This document shows, one piece after another, positions 20,746 to 31,012 of a DNA stretch of 64,000 nucleotides. The position numbers and the translations under genes are program-made. The DNA comes from Aureimonas frigidaquae (GTDB taxonomy: Bacteria; Pseudomonadota; Alphaproteobacteria; Rhizobiales; Rhizobiaceae). Where the stretch lies: assembly GCF_001463905.1 (NCBI RefSeq), contig NZ_BBWR01000006.1, positions 1 to 64,000 on the forward strand, written 5' to 3'. How positions within the stretch are numbered: position 1 is the stretch's first letter; each line of letters begins with the position of its first letter. The notes beneath the pieces were generated by a model. It saw only the letters and a program-made list of their open reading frames with translations, did not search any database and was not told the origin of the DNA.

Positions 20746-22881
20746 ATGTTCAATACCCACAAGGTGGAAATCGAATGGGGCGGCCGCCCCCTGACGCTCG
20801 AGACGGGCAAGGTCGCCCGCCAGGCGGACGGCGCCGTGATGGCGACCTACGGCGAAACCGTCGTGCTCGCCACCGTCGTATCGGCCAAGGCCCCGAAGGT
20901 CGGCGTGGACTTCTTCCCGCTGACCGTCAACTACCAGGAAAAGACCTTCGCGGCCGGCCGCATCCCGGGCGGCTATTTCAAGCGCGAGGGACGCCCGTCC
21001 GAAAAGGAGACGCTCGTCTCCCGCCTGATCGACCGGCCGATCCGTCCGCTCTTCGCGGACGGCTACAAGAACGACACGCAGGTCGTCGTGACCGTGCTGC
21101 AGCATGACCTCGAGAACGATCCGGACATTCTGGCGATGATCGCCACCTCGGCGGCGCTGACCCTGTCGGGCGTGCCCTTCATGGGCCCGATCGGCGCGGC
21201 GCGCGTCGGCTATATCGGCGGCGACTTCAAGCTGAACCCGCATGTCGACGAGATGGTGGAATCGACCCTCGACCTCGTCGTCGCGGGAACGGGCGATGCC
21301 GTCCTGATGGTTGAGTCCGAGGCCCAGGAACTCGACGAAGACACGATGCTCGGCGCCGTCATGTTCGGCCACCGTGCCTTCCAGCCGGTGATTGACGCGA
21401 TCATCCGCCTGGCCGAGCATGCCGCCAAGGAACCGCGCGACCACGCCCCGGCCGATCATTCCGCCCTCGAGGGCGAGATGCTGAAGCTGGTCGAGGCCGA
21501 GCTGCGCGACGCCTACAAGATCACCGACAAGCAGGCCCGCTACAAGGCGGTCGACGCTGCCAAGGACAAGGTGCTCAAGCACTTCCTGCCGGAAGGCGCG
21601 GAGCCCGCGCACACCAAGGAAGAGATCGGCGGCGTCTTCAAGGAGCTGCAGGCCAAGATCGTCCGCTGGAACATCCTGGACACCAAGTCCCGCATCGATG
21701 GACGCGATCTGTCGACGGTGCGCCCGATCGTGGCCGAGGCCGGCATCCTGCCCCGCACGCACGGTTCCGCCCTGTTCACGCGCGGTGAGACGCAGGCCCT
21801 GGTCGTGGCGACGCTCGGCACCGGCGAAGATGAGCAGTTCATCGACTCCCTGACCGGCACCTATAAGGAAACCTTCCTTCTTCACTACAACTTCCCGCCC
21901 TATTCCGTGGGCGAGACCGGCCGCATGGGTTCGCCCGGGCGCCGCGAAATCGGCCATGGCAAGCTCGCCTGGCGCGCGGTCCATCCGATGCTGCCCGAGA
22001 AGGAAGCCTTCCCCTACACGCTGCGCGTCGTCTCCGAAGTGACCGAGTCCAACGGTTCGTCCTCGATGGCCACGGTGTGCGGCACGTCGCTCGCGCTGAT
22101 GGATGCGGGCGTGCCGCTGGCGCGTCCGGTGGCGGGCATCGCCATGGGCCTGATCAAGGAAGGCGATCGCTTCGCCGTCCTGTCCGACATTCTCGGCGAC
22201 GAGGATCACCTGGGCGACATGGACTTCAAGGTGGCCGGCACGGACACGGGCATCACCTCGCTGCAGATGGATATCAAGATCCAGGGCATCACCGAGGAGA
22301 TCATGAAGATCGCCCTCGAACAGGCCCGCGGCGGCCGCATCCACATCCTCGACGAGATGTCGAAGGCGATCTCGCAGAGCCGTTCCGAGCTCGGCGAATT
22401 CGCGCCGCGCATCGAGGTGATGAACATCCCCACCGACAAGATCCGCGACGTGATCGGCTCCGGCGGCAAGGTGATCCGCGAGATCGTCGAGAAGACCGGC
22501 GCCAAGATCAACATCGAAGATGACGGCACGGTGAAGATCGCCTCCGCCTCCGGCAAGGAGATCGAGGCTGCCCGCAAGTGGATCCACTCCATCGTCGCTG
22601 AGCCGGAAGTGGGTGAAGTCTACGAGGGTACGGTCGTCAAGACGGTCGAGTTCGGCGCCTTCGTGAACTTCTTCGGTTCGCGCGATGGCCTCGTCCATAT
22701 CAGCCAGCTGGCCGGCGACCGTGTCGCCAAGACCACCGATGTCGTCAAGGAAGGCGACAAGGTGTGGGTCAAGCTGATGGGCTTCGACGAGCGCGGCAAG
22801 GTCCGCCTGTCCATGAAGGTCGTCGACCAGGCGACCGGCCAGGAAGTCAAGAAGGACGGCTCTTCCGAAGACGCCGCCTGA
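20746..22881 (+). CDS. pnp: Polyribonucleotide nucleotidyltransferase (PNPase)
   Basis: A 711-residue phosphorolytic 3'-5' exoribonuclease of the RNA degradosome. Two RNase-PH-like domains (1-215 and 310-545) flank a helical domain; the active-site run [20 protein letters not shown] is in the second. A KH domain (about 552-610, [15 protein letters not shown]) and an S1 domain (about 620-690) close it. I start it at ATG 20746; a GTG two codons upstream is possible. Confidence 0.97.
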   Translation: MFNTHKVEIEWGGRPLTLETGKVARQADGAVMATYGETVVLATVVSAKAPKVGVDFFPLTVNYQEKTFAAGRIPGGYFKREGRPSEKETLVSRLIDRPIRPLFADGYKNDTQVVVTVLQHDLENDPDILAMIATSAALTLSGVPFMGPIGAARVGYIGGDFKLNPHVDEMVESTLDLVVAGTGDAVLMVESEAQELDEDTMLGAVMFGHRAFQPVIDAIIRLAEHAAKEPRDHAPADHSALEGEMLKLVEAELRDAYKITDKQARYKAVDAAKDKVLKHFLPEGAEPAHTKEEIGGVFKELQAKIVRWNILDTKSRIDGRDLSTVRPIVAEAGILPRTHGSALFTRGETQALVVATLGTGEDEQFIDSLTGTYKETFLLHYNFPPYSVGETGRMGSPGRREIGHGKLAWRAVHPMLPEKEAFPYTLRVVSEVTESNGSSSMATVCGTSLALMDAGVPLARPVAGIAMGLIKEGDRFAVLSDILGDEDHLGDMDFKVAGTDTGITSLQMDIKIQGITEEIMKIALEQARGGRIHILDEMSKAISQSRSELGEFAPRIEVMNIPTDKIRDVIGSGGKVIREIVEKTGAKINIEDDGTVKIASASGKEIEAARKWIHSIVAEPEVGEVYEGTVVKTVEFGAFVNFFGSRDGLVHISQLAGDRVAKTTDVVKEGDKVWVKLMGFDERGKVRLSMKVVDQATGQEVKKDGSSEDAA

Positions 22882-22914
22882 TCGACGCGTCCTGGCGCAA
22901 CGCTTCAGACATGG

Positions 22915-22942
22915 AAATGGCCGGGGAGACCCGGCCATTTTT
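22915..22942. terminator. Bidirectional intrinsic terminator between pnp and the tlpA-like gene
   Basis: AAATGGCCGGG at 22915-22925 pairs perfectly with CCCGGCCATTT at 22930-22940 around GAGA, with TTTTT at 22938-22942. It lies between converging genes, and the A run on the left arm gives a short U tract on the minus strand too. Confidence 0.85.
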
Positions 22943-22960
22943 CGTTGGGGCCGCTGCGCG

Positions 22961-23638
22961 TCAGCCGGTTGGCTGCATGAAGGCGTCGATGAGCCGGCGC
23001 GCATCGGCGCTCGCCCATTCGGCCGGGCCGTTCATGACGGCGCGCGCGCAACCCTGCCTATCGACCAGCATGGTCACCGGCATGCCGAAGGCGATGCCGC
23101 TTCCTTTCAGATCGTTGAAGAGCTTCAGCGTTTCGTCCTGGTAATGGGGCAGGTGGGTCAGCCCCACCTCGTCATAGAAGGCGCGGGGCTTGTCGAAATC
23201 GTTCAGGTCGAGGCTGATCGGCACGACGGCGAAATCATCGCCCCCCGCCTCGGCCTGGAGGCGGTCGAGTTCGGGCATTTCCACCCGGCAGGGGACGCAC
23301 CATGTCGCCCACAGATTGACGAGAAGCGTCTTGCCGGACAGGTCGGCGAAACGCATGGGCTGGCCGTCGCCGGTCTTGAAGGCGAGCTGCGACAGGTCGA
23401 AGGGCGTGTCCATGGCGACCATGGCGGCGACCTCACCGGTCGCGGCCGCGTCGATGCGCGCTTTCAGGGCGTCGTTCGACGGGCATTGGCCAGCAACTTC
23501 GTTGCCAGATCGGCTCTCCATCACGTATACGCCAAGGGCACCCGCCGCAATTCCCCCCACCAGCGCCAGGGTCACGAAGCGAAGCGCCGATGATCTGCCG
23601 GAGGGCCTGGTCTCGTCGGGTCGTTGCGGTGTCTGCAT
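22961..23638 (-). CDS. TlpA-family thiol:disulfide interchange protein
   Basis: A 225-residue membrane-anchored thioredoxin-fold protein facing the periplasm. A single N-terminal helix (about residues 19-40) is followed by a spacer and the TlpA domain with active site WATWCVPCRVEMPEL and the cis-Pro region FGMPVTMLV. TlpA proteins reduce cysteines of apo-cytochromes or copper chaperones, which would fit a strain with a methanol-oxidising c-type cytochrome (inference). Start ATG 23638 is chosen over a longer frame that overlaps the divergent argH. Confidence 0.88.
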   Translation of the reverse strand: MQTPQRPDETRPSGRSSALRFVTLALVGGIAAGALGVYVMESRSGNEVAGQCPSNDALKARIDAAATGEVAAMVAMDTPFDLSQLAFKTGDGQPMRFADLSGKTLLVNLWATWCVPCRVEMPELDRLQAEAGGDDFAVVPISLDLNDFDKPRAFYDEVGLTHLPHYQDETLKLFNDLKGSGIAFGMPVTMLVDRQGCARAVMNGPAEWASADARRLIDAFMQPTG

Positions 23639-23679
23639 GATGATCGAACCTTCAGGGCATGGGGAGCCAGGAGACCAGA

Positions 23680-25080
23680 ATGACCAGGAAGCCCGGCAAC
23701 GAAATGTGGGGCGGCCGGTTCGCACAGGGACCGGACGCCATCATGGAGGCCATCAACGCCTCCATCGATTTCGACAAGAGGCTTTACCGCGAGGATATTG
23801 CGGGGTCGATGGCCCATGCCGCCATGCTGGCCGAAAAGGGCATCATTTCGGCCGAGGACGCGTCATCCATCCGTGATGGACTCGCGCGCATTCTTGACGA
23901 GATCGAGAGCGGGCGCTTCACCTTCTCGCGCGCGCTCGAAGACATCCACATGAATGTCGAGGCGCGCCTGGCCGAGCTGATCGGCCCGGCGGCCGGCCGC
24001 CTCCATACCGCACGCTCGCGCAACGACCAGGTCGCCGTGGATTTCCGTCTCTACGTCAAGCGCGCCCTGCAGGATCTGGAACGCGGCCTGAGCGCCTTCA
24101 TGGAGGCGCTGATCGACCGGGCGGAAGAGCACGCCGCCACGGTGATGCCGGGCTTCACCCACCTCCAGGCCGCCCAGCCGGTCACTTTCGGGCACCATTG
24201 CCTCGCCTATGTCGAGATGGCGGCGCGGGACAGGTCCCGCGTGCGGGACGCGCTGGTGCGCATGGACGAGTCCCCGCTCGGCGCCGCCGCGCTTGCGGGC
24301 ACCGGCTTTCCGATCGATCGCCACATGACGGCTGAGGCGCTCGGCTTTCGCGGGCCGACGCGCAACTCGCTGGATTCGGTCTCCGACCGTGACTTCGCCA
24401 TCGAGTTCCTGTCCGTGGCGGCCATCGCCTCCATGCATCTGTCACGGCTGGCCGAGGAAATCGTCATCTGGTCGACGCCGCAATTTGACTTCGTGCGCCT
24501 GTCGGACGCCTTCTCGACCGGCTCGTCCATCATGCCGCAGAAGAAGAACCCGGATGCTGCCGAGCTGGTCCGCGCCAAGACGGGCCGCATCAACGGCTCG
24601 CTCGTGTCGCTCCTGACCATCATGAAGGGACTGCCCCTGTCCTATTCGAAGGACATGCAGGAGGACAAGGAGCAGGTCTTCGACGCCGTCGATTCCCTTT
24701 CGCTGGCCTTGTCGGCCATGACGGGCATGGTCCGGGACCTTGCCGTCAACGCCGCGACCATGCGCGCCGCGGCGGGCGCCGGCTTCTCCACCGCCACGGA
24801 CCTCGCCGATTTCCTGGTGCGCGAAGCCGGGCTGCCCTTCCGCGAGGCGCATCACGTCACGGGACGGGTGGTGGCGCTTGCGGAATCGCGTAAGGTCGCG
24901 CTCGAGGATCTGCCGCTGGACGCGCTGCGGGAGATCGATCCGCGGCTCGACGCGGCGGTCTATGGCGTCCTGTCCGTGGACGCTTCGGTCGCCAGCCGGA
25001 CCAGCTTCGGCGGCACTGCGCCGGACAATGTGCGGCAGGCGGTGCGCTGGTGGCGCGACCAACTGGCGGCAGGCGCGTGA
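23680..25080 (+). CDS. argH: Argininosuccinate lyase
   Basis: A 466-residue enzyme of the fumarase/aspartase superfamily that releases arginine and fumarate. The opening [11 protein letters not shown], the [10 protein letters not shown] and [17 protein letters not shown] blocks, and the superfamily signature [12 protein letters not shown] are all present. Start ATG 23680 has AGGAG at 23669-23673; an ATG at 23659 is in frame but lacks such a site. It heads the conserved argH-lptM-lysA run and diverges from tlpA. Confidence 0.96.
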   Translation: MTRKPGNEMWGGRFAQGPDAIMEAINASIDFDKRLYREDIAGSMAHAAMLAEKGIISAEDASSIRDGLARILDEIESGRFTFSRALEDIHMNVEARLAELIGPAAGRLHTARSRNDQVAVDFRLYVKRALQDLERGLSAFMEALIDRAEEHAATVMPGFTHLQAAQPVTFGHHCLAYVEMAARDRSRVRDALVRMDESPLGAAALAGTGFPIDRHMTAEALGFRGPTRNSLDSVSDRDFAIEFLSVAAIASMHLSRLAEEIVIWSTPQFDFVRLSDAFSTGSSIMPQKKNPDAAELVRAKTGRINGSLVSLLTIMKGLPLSYSKDMQEDKEQVFDAVDSLSLALSAMTGMVRDLAVNAATMRAAAGAGFSTATDLADFLVREAGLPFREAHHVTGRVVALAESRKVALEDLPLDALREIDPRLDAAVYGVLSVDASVASRTSFGGTAPDNVRQAVRWWRDQLAAGA

Positions 25081-25118
25081 CGGCCGGTCGAATTGCGATG
25101 CGCAAGGGGAGTGTATCG

Positions 25119-25373
25119 ATGCGGATGATAACGGTTCTCAGCCTGGCGCTGCTGGTGGGGCTTGCGGGATGCGGGCGCAAAAGCCTGCCCGTCCCCCCGT
25201 CGGCCGAAGGCCAGCCCGCGCCGCCCTATGTGGTGCGGCCCGACGCAGGCGGCCTGGCGCGCGGACCGGAAATCACCAACCGGTCCAGCGATGTCTCCGT
25301 CGTGCCGCAGGAAGTGACGCGCAACCCCAATGCCGAAAAGCGCCCCTTCATCCTGGACGGGCTCCTGAACTGA
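25119..25373 (+). CDS. Small lipoprotein (LptM-like)
   Basis: An 84-residue lipoprotein. A short signal peptide ends in the lipobox LAGC (Cys near residue 18), followed by GRKSLPVPP and a Pro/Asn-rich tail. Small lipoproteins in this argH-lysA position are homologues of LptM (YifL), which helps assemble the LptDE outer-membrane LPS translocon. Start ATG 25119 has GGGGAG nine bases upstream; two upstream in-frame starts lie inside argH. The function is inferred from position and form. Confidence 0.75.
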   Translation: MRMITVLSLALLVGLAGCGRKSLPVPPSAEGQPAPPYVVRPDAGGLARGPEITNRSSDVSVVPQEVTRNPNAEKRPFILDGLLN

Positions 25374-25383
25374 TCGAACGCAC

Positions 25384-26649
25384 ATGAACCATTTCGACTA
25401 CAAGGACGGCGTCCTGCACGCCGAGGACGTCGATATCCGCGACATCGCGGATCGCATCGGCACGCCCTTCTACTGCTACTCGACGGCCACGCTCACACGC
25501 CATTACCGGGTCTTCGCCGAGGCGTTCAGCGATATCGACGCCGTCGTCTGCTACGCCATGAAGGCCAATTCGAACCAGGCCGTGCTCAAAACCCTCGCCC
25601 GGCTGGGCGCGGGGGCGGACGTCGTCTCCGGCGGCGAGCTGCGCCGCGCCCTGGACGCCGGCATCCCGGCGGAAAAGATCATGTTTTCCGGCGTCGGCAA
25701 GACGGACGCAGAGATCGACGCCGGGCTGGAAGCGGGCATCTTCTGCTTCAACGTGGAATCGGAGCCCGAACTCTACGCCATTTCCCGGCGGGCGCAGGCA
25801 CTGGGCCGTGTGGCGCATATTTCCTTCCGCATCAATCCCGATGTCGATGCGCGCACCCATGCCAAGATCTCGACCGGTAAGAAGGCCGACAAGTTCGGCA
25901 TCGCCTTCGACCGCGCCGAGGCGATTTACGACCTGGCGGCGAGCCTGCCGGGCATTCTCGTGTCGGGCATCGACATGCATATCGGCAGCCAGATCACCGA
26001 TCTGGAGCCCTTCGATCTGGCCTTCGGGCGCATGGCCGACCTCGTCCGGCGCCTGCGCACGCGCGGCCACGATATCCGCCATGTCGATGTGGGGGGAGGG
26101 CTCGGCGTGCCCTACCGCCGCGACAACGAGCCGCCCCCGGTGCCCGCCGAATATGCCGAGATCGTCAAGCGGCATGTGCGCGCGCTGGACGCTCGGGTCA
26201 TCTTCGAGCCGGGCCGGCTGATTGCCGCCAATTCGGGCATTCTCGTTGCCCGCGTCATTCATGTGAAGAACGAGAATGGCCGCACCTTCGTGGTCCTGGA
26301 TGCCGCGATGAACGATCTCATCCGGCCGACCCTCTACGAAGCCTGGCACGATGTCGCCCCCGTCATCGCCCCCGCCGTCGCGGCGCAGGACACCGTCGTC
26401 GACTTCGTCGGACCGGTCTGCGAAAGCGGCGACTATTTCGCGCGGGACAGGGCCTCGCCGCCGCTGGCCGCAGGCGATCTCGTCTATGTGGCGACGGCCG
26501 GCGCCTATGGGGCGGTCCAGTCCGGCACCTACAATTCCCGGCCGCTCATCGCCGAGGTGCTGGTCAAAGATGATCAGTTCTTCCCGGTCCGGCCGCGACA
26601 GACGATCGACGAGTTGATCGGCCTCGACCGGATTCCGCCCTGGCTCTAG
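25384..26649 (+). CDS. lysA: Diaminopimelate decarboxylase
   Basis: A 421-residue PLP enzyme of the alanine-racemase fold making lysine from meso-diaminopimelate. The PLP lysine is in VCYAMKANSNQAVL near residue 59, with GAGADVVSGGEL, HIGSQITDL, GGGLGVPY and the C-terminal GPVCESGDYFARDR active-site Cys block. It starts 10 bases after the lipoprotein stop. The GC-rich inverted repeat downstream lacks a T run. Confidence 0.96.
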   Translation: MNHFDYKDGVLHAEDVDIRDIADRIGTPFYCYSTATLTRHYRVFAEAFSDIDAVVCYAMKANSNQAVLKTLARLGAGADVVSGGELRRALDAGIPAEKIMFSGVGKTDAEIDAGLEAGIFCFNVESEPELYAISRRAQALGRVAHISFRINPDVDARTHAKISTGKKADKFGIAFDRAEAIYDLAASLPGILVSGIDMHIGSQITDLEPFDLAFGRMADLVRRLRTRGHDIRHVDVGGGLGVPYRRDNEPPPVPAEYAEIVKRHVRALDARVIFEPGRLIAANSGILVARVIHVKNENGRTFVVLDAAMNDLIRPTLYEAWHDVAPVIAPAVAAQDTVVDFVGPVCESGDYFARDRASPPLAAGDLVYVATAGAYGAVQSGTYNSRPLIAEVLVKDDQFFPVRPRQTIDELIGLDRIPPWL

Positions 26650-26795
26650 CCGGGCCGCGACGCGAAATCGTGAAGCGGGCGCCGTCGCAGCGCCGCCCGC
26701 CCGCCTCGCCTTTGCCGCAAAAACTGTTAAGCTTCTGAGCACCGGTATGCTGCCTCGGCAGATCGCCGCGGTTTTCAACGGCAGAAGCGAGCGGC

Positions 26796-29384
26796 ATGGA
26801 CGTCCACGACCGATCACAGGCGCCCGGCACGTCCCGCTTCACGGGAGGGCATCGATCCGCCCGGATCGCCGCCGGCTTCGCCCTGGCGGTCGAGCGTTTT
26901 TGGCCGCTCATCCTCGGCTTGTCGTGCGTCCTCGCATTGTTTCTCATCCTGGCCTGGGGCGGCATCTTCGCGCTGATGGCGCCGTGGCTGCGCATCGGGG
27001 CTCTCGGCCTCCTGGTCCTGGCCGCCCTCGGCCTCGTCTGGGTGCACCGGGGCCTGCGCCTGCCGTCGCGCTCCGACGTCACCCAAAGGGTCGAGGCGGC
27101 GAGCCGGCTTTCACATCAACCCCTGCGCGCGCAGGAAGACTCGGCCGTCGGGTCGGACCCCGTCGCCCAGGCGCTGTGGCGCATCCACCAGCGGCGCATG
27201 GCCGAGCGCCTGACTGGGCTGACCGGCGGCGCGCCGAACACGCGCACGGAGCGGATCGACCCCTACGGCCTGCGTGCGCTCATGGCACTCGGCGTCGTCA
27301 CCGCCTTTGCCTATTCCTACGGGCCGTCCGGGGGCCGCATCGCAGATGCGCTCGCCCCGGTACCGGGAACTCTCCTGGCGGCTGCGCGCATCGATGCCTG
27401 GGTAACGCCGCCGGGCTATACGGGCCGCGCGCCGCTGTTCCTGACCCCTGACGAGGCCGGAGAGGTCGAGGTTCCGGCCGGCAGCGTCCTGTCGGTCCGT
27501 GTCTCGGACGGGGCGGGCGTGCATTTCAGCTTCTCTGCCGGACAGGATGCGGCGGAGCTCGTGCCGCCGGCGGGCGCGGAGGCGGCGGCCGATGGCAGCG
27601 TTCCCCCGGCAGCAGCCGATGCGCCGGCCGAGTTCGATCTGGAGCTGACCCGTTCGGGGACGGCGCGGCTTGAAACGCGCCTGCGCACCCTCGGCGACTG
27701 GTCCTTCGCGGTCACGCCGGACCATCCGCCCGTCATCGCCTTCGACGGGGAGCCGCGCCTTGCCCGCAACGGCGCGATGGACATCGGCTTCACGGTGGAG
27801 GACGATTACGGCGCGCCGCAGGGCCGCGCTTTGATCCTGCCCAGGGAGCCTGCGCAGGGCGCCCGCCCGCTGATCGAGGCGCCAGAGATCAACCTTGCCA
27901 TGCCGCGCCGGACCAAGGGGATCGCCAAGGGCCGCACGACCATCAACCTGGCCGACAGCCCCTATGCCGGTACGCCGGTGCATGTGACGCTGACGGCACG
28001 GGACGATGCCGGCCAGGTGGGCCATTCCGCCCCGCAGGAAATGATCCTGCCGCAGCGCCCCTTCTCCAACCCGCTGGCGCTGGCCGTGGTGGAACAGCGG
28101 CGGATCCTGGCGCTCGACGCCCATGCGGCGCGGCGCGTCGTGGAGCTTCTCGACGCCGTGACCCTGCATGGGGACAGCTTCATTCCGCGGGTGGGGGATT
28201 ATCTGGCGCTGCGCGCCGTGCGCGAGCGCATCGCCACCGCGCGCAACGACGATGATCTGCGCTCGGCGGTGGACTTCCTGTGGGAGATCGCCCTTGGCAT
28301 AGAGGATGGCGATCTGTCCTTTGCCGAGCGCCGGCTGCGCGATGCGCAGGAGCGCCTGTCGGACGCGCTGCGCGATGGCGCCTCCGACGAAGAGATCGCC
28401 GCCCTGATGCAGGAACTGCGCGATGCCATGAATGCCTTCATGCAGGCCATGGCGGAGGCGATGGAGGGCCAGCCGCCCCAAAACCTCAGCGATCTGGGAA
28501 ATGCGCAGGAGATCAGCCCCCGGGACCTGCAGCGCATGATGGACCGGATCGAGGATCTGGCCCGGTCCGGCTCACGCGATGCCGCCCAGCAGCTCCTGTC
28601 GGAATTGCAGGACATGATGAACAATCTGCAGATGGCCCAGCCGGGCCAGGGCCAGCAGCCGGGCGACAGCCCGATGCAGCAGCAGATGAACGAGATGGGC
28701 GAACTTCTCCAGCGCCAGCAGCAGCTCATGGACGAGACCTTCGATCTCGGCCGGCAGCAGATGCGCCGGCAGATGGAAGAGGGCATGGAGGGCATGCCGC
28801 AGATGCCGCAGACGGGTGAAGGCGGCGAGCCCCCCTCCGCCAGCGAGTTGCGCGAACGGCTCGAGGAGCTCCAGCGCCAGCAAGGAGCGTTGCAGGAGCG
28901 CCTGCAGGCCCTGGCCGAGGCCATGCGCGAGCAGGGGCTCGAGCCGGGCGAAGGCATGGGCCGTGCCGGAGAGGCGATGGGTGAGGCCGAGGGTGCCCTC
29001 GGTCGCGGCAGCGATGGCGAGGCGGTGGACCGGCAGGGAGAGGCCTTGCAAGCCCTGCGCGAGGGCGCGCAGGACATGATGCGCCAGATGCAGGAAGCCA
29101 TGCAGGGCCAGCCGGGCCAGGGCAATCAGCCGGGGCAGCCGGGACAGCCCGGCCAGGGCATGGGCCAGGGCATGGCGCGTCAGGGGCGCGATGACGGCCA
29201 GGACCCGCTCGGCCGCCCGCGCCAGACGCAAGGGCCGGATTTCGGCAACGATATCGGCATTCCGGAAGAAATCGACATCCAGCGCGCGCGGCGCATCCTG
29301 GACGAGATCCGCAACAGGCTGGGCAACCGTCTGTCGCCGGAACTGGAGCGGGAATATCTGGAAAGGCTTCTGCCCACGCGCTGA
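26796..29384 (+). CDS. DUF4175 / TIGR02302 family membrane protein
   Basis: An 862-residue protein of unknown function, conserved in alphaproteobacteria. Two hydrophobic helices (about residues 36-57 and 63-82) are followed by a soluble beta-rich part (about 200-420) and a long Gln/Met/Glu-rich helical region (about 540-770) predicted to form coiled coil. Near the C-terminus are repeats of GQPGQ type (about residues 770-790). It follows lysA and faces the CpdR-like regulator. Family context suggests an envelope role, but no activity can be assigned. Confidence 0.85.
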   Translation: MDVHDRSQAPGTSRFTGGHRSARIAAGFALAVERFWPLILGLSCVLALFLILAWGGIFALMAPWLRIGALGLLVLAALGLVWVHRGLRLPSRSDVTQRVEAASRLSHQPLRAQEDSAVGSDPVAQALWRIHQRRMAERLTGLTGGAPNTRTERIDPYGLRALMALGVVTAFAYSYGPSGGRIADALAPVPGTLLAAARIDAWVTPPGYTGRAPLFLTPDEAGEVEVPAGSVLSVRVSDGAGVHFSFSAGQDAAELVPPAGAEAAADGSVPPAAADAPAEFDLELTRSGTARLETRLRTLGDWSFAVTPDHPPVIAFDGEPRLARNGAMDIGFTVEDDYGAPQGRALILPREPAQGARPLIEAPEINLAMPRRTKGIAKGRTTINLADSPYAGTPVHVTLTARDDAGQVGHSAPQEMILPQRPFSNPLALAVVEQRRILALDAHAARRVVELLDAVTLHGDSFIPRVGDYLALRAVRERIATARNDDDLRSAVDFLWEIALGIEDGDLSFAERRLRDAQERLSDALRDGASDEEIAALMQELRDAMNAFMQAMAEAMEGQPPQNLSDLGNAQEISPRDLQRMMDRIEDLARSGSRDAAQQLLSELQDMMNNLQMAQPGQGQQPGDSPMQQQMNEMGELLQRQQQLMDETFDLGRQQMRRQMEEGMEGMPQMPQTGEGGEPPSASELRERLEELQRQQGALQERLQALAEAMREQGLEPGEGMGRAGEAMGEAEGALGRGSDGEAVDRQGEALQALREGAQDMMRQMQEAMQGQPGQGNQPGQPGQPGQGMGQGMARQGRDDGQDPLGRPRQTQGPDFGNDIGIPEEIDIQRARRILDEIRNRLGNRLSPELEREYLERLLPTR

Positions 29385-29397
29385 CCCGCGTGGCGGA

Positions 29398-29805
29398 TCA
29401 ACCGGCCTGGCGCAGACCGTCCGCAATTACGCGCGGCGGGTACGAGGCCAGGACATCGCCGATGGCGCGGCGGATATCGGCAAGGGTGAAGGGCTTCTCG
29501 ACGACGCCGTGGATCAGCCGCACGAGCGACTCGGCGGCTTCCTTCTGTTCTGCGTAACCGGTCATCAAAAGGATCGGCAGATCGGGATAGACCGCCTTGA
29601 CCGCATGGGCGAGTTCGATGCCGGTGAGCGCCGGCATGCGAATATCGGACAGGATGGCATCGAAGGCACCGTCCTCTGCGGCGATCACCTCCAGCGCTTC
29701 TTCCCCGTCCTCGACCGCGACGACATCGTGGCCTTCCATACGCAGGGCGCGCGCGACCAACAGGCGAATGCCGGCTTCGTCTTCCGCGATCAGGACCCTT
29801 GCCAT
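29398..29805 (-). CDS. Single-domain response regulator (CpdR-like)
   Basis: A 135-residue receiver domain with no output domain. The acidic pocket (AEDE, residues 7-10), phospho-acceptor D54 (AILSDIRMPALTG), the Thr/Ser switch LLMTGYAEQ and the Lys in VVEKPFTLAD are all present. Such proteins act through partners; CpdR controls ClpXP-dependent proteolysis in alphaproteobacterial cell cycles, and resemblance plus position suggest that type. Start ATG 29805 has GGAG six bases upstream. Confidence 0.78.
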   Translation of the reverse strand: MARVLIAEDEAGIRLLVARALRMEGHDVVAVEDGEEALEVIAAEDGAFDAILSDIRMPALTGIELAHAVKAVYPDLPILLMTGYAEQKEAAESLVRLIHGVVEKPFTLADIRRAIGDVLASYPPRVIADGLRQAG

Positions 29806-29977
29806 GGCTGCTCCGGCTGGTGTTGACCCATCCCCTTGTTCGGCATGGATGTTCATCGCCTTGAATAGACGCGCGGACCGGGTGGTCCGTTCCATTCACT
29901 TTGCCGGAAAAATCTTTCGCAGAACTTTCAGCCGTTGCTCAAATACAACCATCGCCGACAAAAACGGGAGTTTGCCG

Positions 29978-30355
29978 TCAGTCCGTAAGCCGATAGGCGA
30001 ATAGTCGGCCGGCGATCGCACCCCCGAGACTATCGGAGAGGGGCAGCGGTGCGGCACGCTCCATCGCCTCGAGGATCGACCGGTCGAAGGCCAGCGCCTC
30101 GGGCGAGCGGTCCGTGGGGTCGCGGTGAACGAGCCGGGGCGTGCCGATGATCGTTCCGTTGAGCCGGAGCGAAAAATTGACCGTGGCATCGTGGTCCCGA
30201 TCCCCGGCGGGCGGCTGCCAGCAGGCGCGGATGGCGTCGAAGACGGCGGCAATGGTTTCGACGGGTTGCGGGGAGCGGCAGACCCGCTCGCCGGCGGCGG
30301 CCGGGACACAGAGCCCGGCAAGGAGGATAAAGGCGACAGCGAAAGAAAAACGCAT
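29978..30355 (-). CDS. Small secreted protein of unknown function
   Basis: A 125-residue protein with a clear signal peptide (MRFSFAVAFILLAGLCVPAAAG). The mature part, with SLRLNGTIIGTPRLV and SPEALAFDRSILEAMERAAPLPL, resembles the TonB C-terminal-like folds found in small alphaproteobacterial periplasmic proteins. Two Cys lie in the mature part (RVCRSPQP, IRACWQPP) and could pair. It follows hpt by 9 bases on the minus strand and is probably cotranscribed with it. Confidence 0.6.
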   Translation of the reverse strand: MRFSFAVAFILLAGLCVPAAAGERVCRSPQPVETIAAVFDAIRACWQPPAGDRDHDATVNFSLRLNGTIIGTPRLVHRDPTDRSPEALAFDRSILEAMERAAPLPLSDSLGGAIAGRLFAYRLTD

Positions 30356-30364
30356 CAGTTTACG

Positions 30365-30904
30365 CTACGCAAGGACCCTGCCCACGAAGGGCAATTCACG
30401 GAAGGCGTGGGCGACGTCCATGCCATAGCCGACGACGAAGTGATCGGGACAGTCGAATCCGACATGATCCGCCTCGATCTCGGCCTTGCGGCGCATGCGC
30501 TTGTCCAGAAGGACGGCGATCTCCGCCCGGCGCGCGCCGCGCTCGAGCATCAGATCGCGCGCATATTTGAGGGTGCGGCCCGATTCCAGGATGTCGTCCA
30601 CCAGGAGCACCTGCCGGTCCGCGACATTGCTGTCGATATCGCGCAGGATCCGCACCTCTCCGCCGACGGTTCCGGCGCCATAGCTGGACAGGGTGATGAA
30701 CTCGACCTCCGGTGCGACGCCCGCACGATGCAGGGCCCGGATCAGATCGGCAGCGAACACGAAGCTGCCTTTCAGGACGGAGACGACGAGAAGCGAGGGC
30801 TCGGCGGTGACGGCCACCGCGCGCGCGATCCGCTCGACAGCGGCCGCGATCTCATCCTCCGAGTACAGGGTCTCGATGTGCTTGCCGCGGACTTCGATCA
30901 TCAT
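30365..30904 (-). CDS. hpt: Hypoxanthine phosphoribosyltransferase
   Basis: A 179-residue purine-salvage enzyme converting hypoxanthine/guanine and PRPP to IMP/GMP. The PRPP motif is VLLVDDILESGRTLKYARDLM; SVLKGSFVFAADLIRAL and the base-binding tail FVVGYGMDVAHAFRELPFVG are also present. Two adjacent ATG codons (30904, 30901) could start it and neither has a strong Shine-Dalgarno. It is upstream of the small secreted protein. Confidence 0.93.
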   Translation of the reverse strand: MMIEVRGKHIETLYSEDEIAAAVERIARAVAVTAEPSLLVVSVLKGSFVFAADLIRALHRAGVAPEVEFITLSSYGAGTVGGEVRILRDIDSNVADRQVLLVDDILESGRTLKYARDLMLERGARRAEIAVLLDKRMRRKAEIEADHVGFDCPDHFVVGYGMDVAHAFRELPFVGRVLA

Positions 30905-31012
30905 TCGCTCGTGTCATGGAGTCGTCACCCGTCTGACTACAGTGCGAGATGCGCGAATGCCAGCGCAATGCAACGGCGGTGCCCGCGGCGTTGCGCGCGA
31001 GGCCGCCCGGAT

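Noticed and set aside
20680-23004. A 774-codon minus-strand frame opposite pnp
   Set aside because: It covers the unmistakable PNPase and runs through the terminator at 22915-22942; no domain is recognisable.
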